Source of the DNA: Dipteronia dyeriana
Taxonomy: Eukaryota; Streptophyta; Magnoliopsida; Sapindales; Sapindaceae
Assembly (NCBI GenBank): GCA_032871835.1
Contig: CM065296.1
Coordinates: 3,358,001 to 3,422,000, forward strand
DNA: 64,000 nucleotides
Reading direction: 5' to 3'
The notes beneath the pieces were generated by a model, which was not told the origin of the DNA, did no database searches, and saw only the letters and a list, made by a program, of their open reading frames with translations. Position numbers and translations under genes: made by a program. This document shows positions 46,641 through 57,310 of the stretch, one piece after another. Each line of letters begins with the position of its first letter. Within the stretch, counting starts at the first letter, position 1.

Positions 46641-48170
46641 ACCTTCCATTATTAGCTGAATTAAGAATGTTGAGAGTTAAGCTAGAAGCACGTGATTTTG
46701 GAGCATTACTGACTACTTTTCAGGTTATACCTATTTTAATTGATCGTATACGAGAATTGAAAACTCAAGATTCTTATTTAGTTAAATTGAAGGAAGAAGT
46801 ACAGAAAAGCTTACGAGATGATTTTGTAATGAGAAGTGATGGTACATTAGTTCTAGGTAATAGACTGTGTGTACCAAACATTAAGGAACTCAAGAATGAA
46901 ATTTTAGAGGAAGCTCACTCTTCAGCTTATGCAATGCATCCAAGAAGTACTTAACTGTATCGTACTTTGAAAGAACATTATTGGTGGCAAGGTATGAAAA
47001 AAGAGATAGCAGAATTCGTCTCTAAATGTTTGATTTGTCAGCAAGTCAAAGCAGAGCATCAGAAACCAACAGGACTTTTACAACCACTTCCTATTCCCGA
47101 ATGGAAATGGGAACATTTTACCATGGATTTTATGGAAGGACTTCCTTGTTGTCAAAGTGGTCACGATAGTGTATGGGTGATCGTTGATCGACTTACTTAG
47201 TCTGCACACTTTCTACCAATCGGTATTACTTACTCTCTTGACAGATTAGCCAGAATTTATGTTGATGAAATAGTTTGTCTTCATGGTGCACCGATATCTA
47301 TAGTATCAGACAGAGATCCTCGATTTACATCCAGATTTTGGCCTAAATTACAAGAAGCTTTAGGAACTAGACTGCATTTTAGTACTGCTTTTCACCCACA
47401 GACTGACGGTCAATCGGAGTGTACTATTCAGACATTAGAGGATATGCTTCGGGCTTGTGTAATGGATTTCAAAGGATGTTGAGATGTGCATGTACCATTG
47501 ATAGAATTTGCCTACAATAACAGTTATCAAGCTAGCATTGAAATGGCTCCTTATAAAGCTTTGTATGGGAGAAAATGCAGAACACCGCTATGATGGGATG
47601 AAGTAGGTGAGAGAAAGTTGTTAGGTCCAGAACTTGTTCAAGTCACAACAGAAAAGATCAAAATCATCAGAGATAGATTAAAGGTTGCTCAAGATAGGCA
47701 GAAAAGCTACACAGATAAGCGAAGAAGGGAACTTGAATTTAAAGTATGTGACTATGTGTTCCTACGAATTTCACCTTGGAAAGGTATACTTAGATTTGGA
47801 AGACGTGGGAAGTTAAGTCCTCGATACATTGGTCCATATGAGATTATTGGCAGAGTGGGAGCAGTGGCATACCGTTTAGCGTTACCTTCAGAGCTTTCAA
47901 GAATTCATGAAGTATTCCATGTTTCTATGTTTCGAAAATATATAGTCGTCCCTACGCATGTTTGAACTAAACAACCAGTGAAGTTAATAGAATATTTGAC
48001 TTATGAAAAGGAACCTATTGAGATTCTAGATAGAAGGGAACAAGTATTACGTACTAAGGTTATTCCTCTAGTAAAGGTGTTATGGAGAAATCATGCGATA
48101 TAAGAGGCGACTTGGGAACATGAAGACCATATGCGAAATCAATATCCCCATCTGTTTCAGCTAGGTAAGT
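46641..48170 (+). pseudogene. Chromovirus integrase with chromodomain-like C terminus
   Basis: The H2C2 zinc region (HPRST ... LKEHYWWQGMKKEIAEFV, CLICQQVKAEHQK) precedes the catalytic core: HFTMDFMEGLP (Asp), [15 protein letters not shown] (Asp), [20 protein letters not shown] (Glu). The GPY/F region reads LSPRYIGPYEIIGRVGAVAY and HEVFHVSMFRKY. After a stop at 47963 the tail EPIEILDRREQVLRTKVIPL ... TWEHEDHMRNQYPHLF looks like a chromodomain, which in chromoviruses steers insertion to marked chromatin. Stops at 46952, 47198, 47480, 47591, 47963 and 48100 disable it. Confidence 0.88.
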
Positions 48171-48190
48171 AAATTTTGAGGACAAAATTC

Positions 48191-48208
48191 TTATACGGAG
48201 GGGTGAAT
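48191..48208 (+). other. Polypurine tract of the chromovirus
   Basis: ACGGAGGGGTGAAT lies between the conserved GAGGACAAAATTCTTAT phrase and the first base of the 3' LTR (TGTAAGGTCC at 48209), the place of second-strand priming. Confidence 0.65.
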
Positions 48209-49823
48209 TGTAAGGTCCAAACCATTTAGGCCCAATAAAGGCCCAATTTGAGAAAAAAAAATGGATAGACGTGAAAATGAAAAGTGAATTGGTGAGTACG
48301 GAATTATAACATGTCTGGTTGAGAGGCAGCTGTGAGCTTAGTTAACTAACTCACAACTTCAGCTGTCTTTCCATGCGTATATATATTGGAGGATAAACAT
48401 TATGAGAGCTAGAAAGCAATAGCATCGAATGGAAGAAAGGAAAGAAGGAAGAAAAAAGAAGAGAAGTCAGTGGAGTTTCTCATGATACTGTAGATTTTAG
48501 TTGATTCTTCTTTGAATTCCAGCTTCTAATTGGATTTTGTGTGATTGTTAGGGAAATAAAACGAAGTAGAGGAACCTAGCATACTTGGTCCGAATTAAGC
48601 TTGACGTCTAAGTTGTGAATGAATTAAGTTTTCAGTTTTGTTTTTAACTCAAAAGTTTCCAGTTTTATGCTTAAGATTAATTGCTTGCAAATCAATCAAG
48701 CATTTTATTTCTTTTTATGATTGATGGTGATTATACAGAGAACTGAAAGTATGTTTTATTATATTAGCATTCAGAATATCAGTTATATTATTTTTATGAA
48801 TTATCAAGAAGAGATTATGATTTTTACAACAGCACCAGGTCTGTACCCTTCCCCAGCTATGATTATTGTTGGCTTTGGGGCCGTTTTACACGTGTATGTC
48901 GGATGAGTCGCTCTGCACGTGTATGACTAGAGAAAGAGTATTTAGTCGCTCTGCACGTGTATGACCAGAAGTTATTCCCGACTCTGCGTTTGCACGAAGT
49001 AATTCGGCTTACGTATTGAAGATATCCCTGGGTACTAATTTGGTGCAGAATGAGATTTTATAAATTATCTTATTTTCGTTCCGAAAAGAGATGCATTCAG
49101 TTTATTAAGTACGAAAGTAGATATATTATCTTTTACTATGTATTACTGGATGCATATTGAAAAGTTTTTCAGAAATGTTTTTAAAAGTTTTCATTCACTC
49201 ATTGGGCGTTAGCGCTCATCCCTTTTACTTTAAAAATATTTTTCCAGGTAGCTGCTCGGTTGTATAGACTCAGAAGTTTTGAGGTGGGCCACTCGATGAC
49301 ATCATGAAGCATAAAAGTCATGCATTTTAAATTTTATGTACATATTTTGGGATTTGGTCGGCTTACTCGGCCTGTTCGGTTTTCTGGTCGGGATAAGACT
49401 ATTCGGGCTACTCAGTCGTGGTCGGTTTCGTGTTCGGCCATGGTCGGTTTCTTGTTCGGTCGTGGTCAGTTTCTTACTCGACCGTGGTCGGTTTCTTGTT
49501 CGGCTGTGGTCGATTTCTTACTCGGTCCGGTCGGTTTTCTGGTAGGGCTTTTGACAGGTTAGTTTTTAAAGGTGGTCGGTTTTTGGTCTGATCGGCCATT
49601 TTTTTGACAACTTTTTGTAATGAACGAAAATGTCAATAAAGGACTTGCAGTTAAATGTACATTTTGTACGCCAAATATTTTCAATAATTTCTTTATATAC
49701 TTTTTGTGTAAAAACAAGTATTTTCTATGGAATTTTAGTCGAAATTATTTTATCATGCTAGTAAAAGTACATCCCACAGAGCCTCCCTCGTACTCAAGAG
49801 AGGAGTCGGGGTGGGTCTTGTCA
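48209..49823 (+). repeat. Chromovirus 3' LTR (about 1.6 kb)
   Basis: Runs from TGTAAGGTCC to TTGTCA. Includes the 22-bp minisatellite (about 49412-49545) and, unlike the 5' LTR, a local duplication of about 45 bp (GTCGCTCTGCACGTGTATGAC at 48909 and again at 48951). Confidence 0.85.
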
Positions 49824-49854
49824 AAAATTGTGCTACTGTAGGCCTCAGTCACTA

Positions 49855-51215
49855 TCCACTTTTAGTCCTACACAATGTGGGTTGATTTTTTATTGCTAAA
49901 AAGTTAATATGGCATGTTAAATACATTACTTGCCCTGAAAATTTGGGCAAGATTATGAATCCATTTTTGGTAGTGCTCTTCGATCAATCCCTTTAAGTTT
50001 TAGCTTTGGAATCATCTTCATCGTATCCTAAAATCTTTGATTTCTAATCTGAATCAGTTATGGTTGAGACTTGAGACTATGACAATATTTAATCAGCTTT
50101 AAATCCCCAAATTTTGTTTTTGATTAATGGAAATATCATTTACAAATGGGTTCAAAAATTATATATAACTTTTTGGAGGTGACATTTCAACATTATCACT
50201 GCTTTAATAACTTATATTTAAAAGACACCTATTATGGTGAACGGACAAAAATGCCCCCAATAGTTGTTCCATCATATTTCTCTCATTTATTTTTTTACAT
50301 TTAGAGTTGTGAAATAGAAGGAGAAAGTTCCGTTGAAACTCAGGCGCTACGCAAACGCATTCGGGGGTCGAGCTTCCCGTCTAGCTCGCGGTGGACGAGC
50401 TGCTCGGTCAGCTCATGAGGGGGTAGGTGGCAGCGCCCCCGGATCTTTTTTTTCTGGTCAGTGCTTAAAAGGCTCGAACCTTTACTGAAATTCTCGATCC
50501 TTTGAAAAATATACTCAATTCTTTAAAAAAAAATCCTCGATTCTTTCTAATATATGCTCGATTTCGTTACAAATATACTCGATTTAACTAAACCTAATTT
50601 TCTAAAAACAAAATCTCGATTCTTTGAAACAAATTCTCTATCTTTTGAAAAAATTCTTGATCCTTTGAAAAAAAATTCTCGATCCTATGAAAAAAATTCT
50701 CGATCCTTTGACAAATGTTCAATCCTTTCAATTGTTTTAAAAATATGCTCGATAAGCACGATCATATTAAAAAAAGGCTCGATTTGGCTACAAATAAGCT
50801 CGATTTAACTAAAACTTATTTTCAAAAATAAAATGACCGATCATTTGAAAAATAAAATGTTTATACAAATACTGGACAACAAATCATAACGAATGGATAC
50901 ATTGTTAAACCACAAATAAATATATGAAAATATATAAACGAATATCACAAATATATGTTATCTTCTTGTGCAGAATCTGGAGAGAGACAAGTTTTTTGGA
51001 GAGAGATAGGAGTTATCGTTTTCAAAATGTAGATGGAAACATAATGAGAATAAAAAATAGATTATTTAAGGACAATTTGGGTAGTTCATCATAATAGGTG
51101 TAACCAAAAAAATGGTGACATATCTCACAATTTCCACTTTATAAATTTAGTCCTGCATAATATGTGTTGATTTTTTACGGCTAAAGTTTATCATGCAAAA
51201 CACATTACTTACCAT
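49855..51215. repeat. Direct repeats of about 90 bp flanking a TIR element
   Basis: 49855-49945 and 51130-51218 share TTTAGTCCTRCAYAATRTG, GTTGATTTTTTA and ACATTACTTRCCMTGAAAA in the same orientation, one on either side of the element at 50170-51125. Sequence between 49946 and 50169 is unassigned. Confidence 0.6.
50170..51125. mobile_element. Non-autonomous TIR element (Mutator-like?) with minisatellite core
   Basis: Left end GGTGACATTT ... ACACCTATTATGGTGAAC (about 50180-50245) is inverted at the right as GTTCATCATAATAGGTGT ... GGTGACATATC (about 51086-51120). The interior holds a GC-rich patch (about 50340-50450) and an array of degenerate 22-25 bp repeats, TTCTCGATCCTTTGAAAAAA, at about 50465-50830. 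No transposase. Layout resembles 17020-17955, where a similar terminus precedes another TCGA-rich repeat array. Confidence 0.55.
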
Positions 51216-51218
51216 GAA

Positions 51219-51660
51219 AATAAAGGCGTTGAACATCCGAAATTTACAAAAATCTAAACCTAAATTATGAACTGTTTTTTTATATGTCAAGACGATACAT
51301 AGAAATCGAACATAAATATAATCAAAATTATTATGATATTAAATTGTCGTGTTATCATAGCCATTTAAGATTATATCAACTTTAATCGAAACTATTAATG
51401 ACCACATCTAGATTTTTTTAAAAAAAAAATGTGAATTGATCACATTTTTCTTTAAGACTTTTATGATTTGTATTGGTAGGTGTTTTTCTACATCAAATGT
51501 GTTCAACAAGTCATCATTTTATTTTTAGTTTTATTAAGCTTTTTAAACTTCAGTGATATATTATTGAAATTTATATGACAAGTTGAAGGAAAAAAAAAAA
51601 TCTTTTAAAGAGTCTTTGAAAATCAAAATAAATTGGAAGAGAAATTTCATTTATTGAAAT
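51219..51660. other. No gene recognised
   Basis: AT-rich DNA without supported ORFs or repeats. Confidence 0.5.
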
Positions 51661-51661
51661 T

Positions 51662-51971
51662 GGATAATTATCCCCAATGGCCATCAACTCTTGTCACCAT
51701 TATCAAAATGGACACCAGATGGGGAATTGGTTTCAAAATGATCATTTTTTATAAACAATGTTACACTAATGACCATTCCATCCATTTCCATCAAATTCCA
51801 TTCATTTTCATCTAATTCCATCCAATAAGTGACATTTTGGTAAATAAAGGGATGTCATTAATTTATTTTAGATATTTTTTGGAAATCAATTTTTCTTTTA
51901 TTTTTTGAAACAAATAATTATATTTAGTGTATGTATATACGTATAACATATATATATATATCAAAGATGTA

Positions 51972-52008
<37 letters not shown>

Positions 52009-52251
52009 TCTTTTTTGAGAAGATTAAGGTTACACAGAAATTTTCAAGTCAATACGCACTGATATAAATTCGTCAGTGCGTTGGATGTGGACCATTAGAT
52101 TTACATATATTGGCTCAAAGTGCATGCACTTGTTAAAATTTCTCCATAATCAACGGTCTACATGCAACGCATTGATATAATTTATATCAACGCGCATTGA
52201 CTGGAAAACCACCGTAAATATACAAATTCTAAAAAATATATTTGAGATAAG

Positions 52252-52320
<69 letters not shown>

Positions 52321-52432
52321 TATACGTATATACACACATTAAATATAAAATTGTCATTTTTAAACCAATTCTCCATCCGGTGGCCATTTTGATAGTGGTG
52401 ACAAGAGTTGATGGCCACCGGGGTAATTATCC
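51662..52432. mobile_element. Foldback element with long inverted arms
   Basis: GGCCATCAACTCTTGTCACC, TATCAAAATGG and GAATTGGTTT at 51680-51745 recur inverted at 52360-52420. Further in, GTATATACGTATAACA (left about 51935-51950) is inverted at about 52320-52336. The left arm has about 170 extra bases. The arms carry (GT)n/(AT)n runs at 51973-52008 and 52254-52320. Another inverted-repeat element is nested in the loop. No ORF. Confidence 0.75.
52028..52218. mobile_element. MITE nested inside the foldback element
   Basis: About 190 bp whose ends are inverted copies: GTCAATACGCACTGATATAA at the left against TTATATCAACGCGCATTGAC at the right, with GATGTGGACCATTAGAT inverted as TCAACGGTCTACATG inside. 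It is bounded on both sides by AT-rich microsatellite of the host element, a typical insertion site for small MITEs. Confidence 0.7.
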
Positions 52433-52479
52433 CTACAATTAATTATTAACCCTCATATCTTCCATGGAAGTTTAAAAAA

Positions 52480-52930
52480 TTTCCAAAGCTATGATGTTGA
52501 TACTGGCATATTTTATCTTTTCGGATGTTAAATTTCAGTTTTTGAAAATTATACCTATTGAACGATATTCTACCGAGTTAAACAAATACGGAAAAAAACA
52601 AAACAAAAAAAAAGAGGGTTAAATGTTTATGAAATTCAATCAATAAAAATGTAACCCACTGAATTATATTAAATTTCAAAATCACTTTTTTTTTTAATGT
52701 TGCACTCAAATTTATAATAATATTAGAGCTAAAATGAATAAAATTTTCAAGTGGAAGATCCAATATTTCTTTCTACATTGCTAAGATTAATTTATTTATT
52801 CTTCAACCACAAAGGCTAATCAGAGGTGCTTAGAATTATTTTTCTTTCTATCACAAAAAGCAAAATCAGCGAATTAAGACGTGCTTCTCTAGCTTTTTGA
52901 AGAAAATGTATAAACCCTCCACTTCCTCTT
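52480..52930. repeat. Dispersed unit also found at 62641-63010 and 63185-63485
   Basis: Shares GATACTGGCATATTTTATC, TTTTCGGATRTTAAATTTC, AAGTGGAAGATCCAATATTT and GAATTATTTTTCTTTCTATC with the two right-hand copies in direct orientation. The three copies lie on either side of the hAT relic and the Athila-like element. It contains no convincing ORF; 52931-53320 is unassigned. Confidence 0.75.
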
Positions 52931-53321
52931 AACAAAATTCAAAAGTGCTTATTATGATTTCAAAACAAATATGTGCAAAACCCTAGACTTTGATATGTGT
53001 GTGTCCAAGTCCAGTTCACAATCATGGGCTCATGGCTGTTTCAACTTATATGGAAGCAGCTTTTGAGGAAAATGCATTTTCTTAAAAAGATAAACATTTG
53101 GCAAGACAACGCATTATCTTTGGATTAATGTTGAAAGCAGTATATACAGATGTTTTAATAATATCCCTAAATTTCATTTCATGAAGTTTGTTAACAAACA
53201 TATTAGAAACCAGTCCAATATTATAACAATAACATAATGCAACACACAAGAGTTTCTCAACAACCGAAAATGAGAAAAGAAAGAAAGAGAGAAAATAGCA
53301 TAATTATTTGTATTTCTAACC

Positions 53322-53657
53322 TGTCAACCAGTTTTTAGTGCACACGAATCCCTCATTGACCATGTCAAAATCAAACAGGTTGCAACTTTCAAGTGTAGAA
53401 ATATCTGAAGTACACATTTCCTTATGATTTGAGATTTGAATCGGTAAGAAATCAACCATTCTAGTATATCAAAATCTTGAAATAAAGGCAATTTGACATC
53501 TTCCAAATACATTATAGACTTGTGCTCACAAATTTATAAAAAAATTAAAAAACCTTACTGGTTTACCTCGACTAGCTCCAGCTTCATTACTTCTCGAAAT
53601 GATTTCTGAGGTGTGTAGTTCCATTCTTGCTTGAACCATCGAAGTCTTTCCCACAGC
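53322..53657 (-). pseudogene. hAT-type transposase relic: BED finger plus dimerisation end only
   Basis: Minus-strand exon 53657-53567 lies between an AG acceptor and GTAAAC and in one frame reads GCGKDFDGSSKNGTTHLRNH, the pattern of a BED zinc finger as found at the N terminus of plant hAT transposases (the second half C-G..., T-x-L-x-x-H). About 50 bases later the segment 53520-53322 shows KLPLFQDFDILEW in one frame and VNEGFVCTKNWL in another, the two ends of the hAT C-terminal dimerisation domain. The RNase H-like catalytic core of 400 or more residues is absent, and the remaining frames are shifted. It may be an internally deleted element or an exon-skipped relic. Function is unlikely. 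Confidence 0.6.
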
Positions 53658-53929
53658 CTGTTAAACAAATATTTTTTTTAAGAGGTGTTAATATCAAGAA
53701 GGAAGGTAACTCTCCAAGATTTGTGTACAAGCTCAACTGAGAATGGTTTCACTCAGTCTCAACTCTCAAATTTGAGCTACTAGAATGAATTCTAGCAAAC
53801 TGTTAGCTATTGTAATGCAGCAGTACAAACAATGCTCTGCAATCAATGAAATAGAAATATAGAATCATCATGTTCGTTTTTGTCAAAGCTTGATGATTAC
53901 AGTATTTTTGATCTTTTAAATCAATTTAA

Positions 53930-55332
53930 AGAAAAGTTTGTTCACTGGGATCGGTGATTCTACTAGTAACTCTAACTAATCTAATTTAATCCTAATCTAA
54001 ATGCATGAAAACTAAATGACATAATGCTTATCCTTGGTTGGTAATTTAACTCACTGATATGTAAAGATACAGTAAACTAAGTAACACGAAAACTCAGGCG
54101 AAAATATGAAGATGAAGGAATGTTAGGGAATTAATGCAACCTAATTAAACTCCTTAATGTAATCCCTAAGTCTCATTTAGGCATTTAAATCCAATTGATA
54201 GGGTTTGTTTCATGAAGCACTTAATCCTTCCCATTACTCACACATGGTCATGTAATGAGCAATTATTAGAATTAATTTTTAATTAAAACTCTAAACCAAA
54301 TAACACATAGCATGGTCATGCATATGGAAATTTTCTCGATTATTAAGCTTGTAGTTAAGGACTAAATGGGATGGTCACCCACATCTAACCCTAGACATCA
54401 TAGATAAACTAATCCTCACATAAACATTCATTGAGGTCTCATTGGAATATAAGTAGAGGAATTAGAACAAGTATTTCAATAAAAGAGACTATCAAGGTAT
54501 TTAATTGAAAACCATTAGACTAAGGATTACAAGAGTTGTTCAATCGGTTTACACTAATCCCCTAACTAAGAAATTAGTTACACATCAAGGAAAAGAAATA
54601 AAACAAAGAAGAGTTAAAGAAGAAACCAAAGTTGGTCATTGAGGTTCCTTGACTTGTAAGCCTCTTATTCTTGTCTTCCAAGATTCCAAAATGGATGGAT
54701 GAAGAAAGTGTCCAAGGGTGGTGATGGAAGGGTGGAAATGTCAAAATGTTTGTGCCTGATGTCACCTTTCCAAAAAAACTCATATGGGTATTTATATGGG
54801 TCCAAAAATAGGTCAAGAATCAACATAGGGACGCGTGCATCGTACTATCGCGTCATTGATTGTCGCGGTTGTCCATGACAGAAATCCAACCGCGACACCT
54901 CACCTCTTTGCTCCGCGATAGTTCTTCAGGTGACACCTCGAGCAATAATGGCCAAGGAAATTGTTGTCGCCCGGTATGTCGTGGTCTCCCATGACGGAAT
55001 TTGGACCACGACATGTCGCTTCTTTGGCAGTTTGCGCGTGATCTCTAAGCAACATTTCTGGACGACTTCTAAAATAAGTTATTGTCGATCATGGTGTCGC
55101 GATTTCCCATGATGACGTTCCACGACCGCGACAGCTCACCTTTTTGTCCAAGCTTCTGATTTCCAGCACTTCTGAGTCCCAACTTCACTCAAATCACCCA
55201 AATGATACCCCTAATATGAAATCCTGCAAAAATACTCAATCGAGCCATTTAACACTTGATATTACTCGAGAATTAAGCAACAAATATAGGAAGGGGGACT
55301 CGAAAACTAGTGTTATCATGACTCGATCAACA
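53930..55332 (-). repeat. Probable 3' LTR of the Athila-like element
   Basis: Begins TGTTGATCGAG immediately after the purine tract AGGTTTGGGGG. The distal part (TAGTAGAATCACCGATCCC on the minus strand near 53945-53965) looks like an Athila/Tat LTR end. Includes palindromic modules at 54840-55140. The end is approximate, and no second LTR is available for comparison. Confidence 0.5.
54840..55140. repeat. GC-rich palindromic modules, site 2
   Basis: Three modules: TCGCGGTTGTCCATGACAG paired with CAACCGCGACACC; TCGTGGTCTCCCATGACGG paired with GGACCACGACATG; and TCGCGATTTCCCATGATGAC paired with CGACCGCGACAG. Same family as 29640-30150 and 59400-59750. Confidence 0.8.
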
Positions 55333-57310
55333 CCCCCAAACCTAGCCTTTTGCTCATCCTCGAGCAAAATCAAGAGAAAACACCAAAAAAAAAACACACA
55401 ACACGTAGACTCGATAAAAACAAAAGAAATTCAAACAACAATAACACAAAAGTTGCATTTTCAACTAATGATGAGATGCAAAGAGGTGTGGATAAGGAGA
55501 GTAGACACATGCAAAACATTCTCAAGCAACTCGAAGGCACTCACGAGACACTCGAACAACATGAATCACACACCTAAAGTGCTCTAATGTCGGGAACTAC
55601 TCACTCTCACACCTCGAGCATAATTCGCTTTGACTCTAAACCTCAGGTGGACATTCTCTTTTCTTTCCTCTTGGAGTCCTAAGTTCACACTTATGCAAAG
55701 TATGCAAGAATAGAGTTATATAAGGGAATCAAATACTTGCATACAATAAGAAATGAAACGTTACTATTATTGTGAACTAGCCTAGGAAATGAATCAAATG
55801 CCATGGATGTGGAAGATCATGCTTCAACAAACATTCCTAATCCAGATTTCATAGTAGATCATTTAGGTCTTCCCTTTGGTTGTAATGGGGCCATTTGGTG
55901 AAATATGGTGAACAAAGAATAGGAAATGTCATTCAAAAGTCACCAATCATGCTAAGACACTACACAATACACCCAATACTTAAGCTCTATTAATATCAAT
56001 CGTGGCACTAGTGATTAGGCTTGACTTTTCATTACACTTGTGCTATACATGAGTACTCTACTAGTGAGTACTCTACTAGTGAGTACTTTACAATTAAATA
56101 CAAGACTCTTATTCTCTTTTTCTATTTTTCTCCTTTTTTTTTTTACTTTAAGCTCATAAGTGCACATTTTCGTACTTTTACATTTTTGAGCCTTTTACCT
56201 TGCACATTTACAAATATAGCCTAAATACACGCTAACTTTTCATATTTAGAGCTTTTCCACCATTTAACCACAACACGACACATCCTAACAAGATTGACAA
56301 CGAGGGTAGGCATGTGTTTGGTTTAAGCTATATGGTGTAATGTGGTTCCAAAAGAAAGGTTAGTGTTTGGCCTCAAAATTGGCTTGGAAGCACACAAATA
56401 GGGACATGGAATGTGTTTAGGCTAATATGAGTAGTTAAGCACACACATTGCCTAAAATCATTTCCACAATTTCATCTATCAAGGGAATGTAAGTATCCAT
56501 CAAGTAATCCACAAATATAATGCAATGTGATGTCCTATGGCAAATGATGGGCATGACGAGATAAGTGTTTAAGATGAAACAATAATAACCCTCAAATGCG
56601 CTTTTTAAGGCTTGTGTTTGTGACCTCACTATGTGTTTCCACTATTAGAACAAGGTGTTTGAGCACCGAGTCCCCTCAACTTGAACACAAAAAGATGGGA
56701 CAAGCCCATGAAGTGCAAGTGAGACCCTAGAGTGACAACAAGATGCTCAATTAAGCACATTATGCATAAATAAACATTCACATACACACACACTCAAAGC
56801 ATCACACCCAAGCTACTTGAAGCTCGAAACTTTTGGCCATGCGACTATGTTTAAAAGTTTGACTCAAAATGAAATAAAAAATTGACTCAAAAATAAAATT
56901 TAGGACTCGAAAAAAACAAAATGACTGGTACTGGTATCGACACCCCCAAACATAAACTCAACATTGTCCCCAATGTTGACAATGAGAGCTCGGCGAGAAA
57001 GACGCCTAAACCACAACCAACACAACACAACACAATTCAACAATATAAAATAAAATAAAATAAACAATGGCTCGATCAATATGGTATATAAAGCACCAAA
57101 ACGACTTTTAAACATCAACCATCACACAATACAGTGCACACCCCTTATTCTAATCACAGACAAAACAAAAAAGAGAAAAGATGCAAAAGTACCACTAATT
57201 ATAGAAATCAAATAACAAAAGTAATTAACAAGAATAATTAACACGTTCGAAACATAACTAAAAGTAGTAAAACAAAGTAAGCAAGTCTAGCTAAACAAAT
57301 CATAACGAAA
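55333..57310 (-). other. 3' non-coding region of the Athila-like element
   Basis: Between the extra ORF and the LTR. Contains two purine tracts of the form GTTTGGGGGTGT on the minus strand (56940-56955 and 55331-55343), either of which could prime plus-strand synthesis. ORFs here are short or A-rich and not supported. Confidence 0.5.

Larger units (their letters stand above)
42464..49823 (+). mobile_element. Ty3/gypsy chromovirus-type LTR retrotransposon, nearly complete, decayed
   Basis: Order: truncated 5' LTR, primer-binding site, gag with CCHC knuckle, protease, reverse transcriptase, RNase H, integrase, chromodomain-like tail, polypurine tract, full 3' LTR. RT before integrase defines gypsy, and the C-terminal chromodomain-like segment points to the Tekay/Del chromovirus group. 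Gag to early RT is one phase; a single one-base loss in an A run (45507-45514) moves the rest to another phase that holds to the end. In-frame stops interrupt both. The last 216 bp of the LTRs differ at about 11 sites plus a small indel, so insertion is not recent. Confidence 0.92.
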
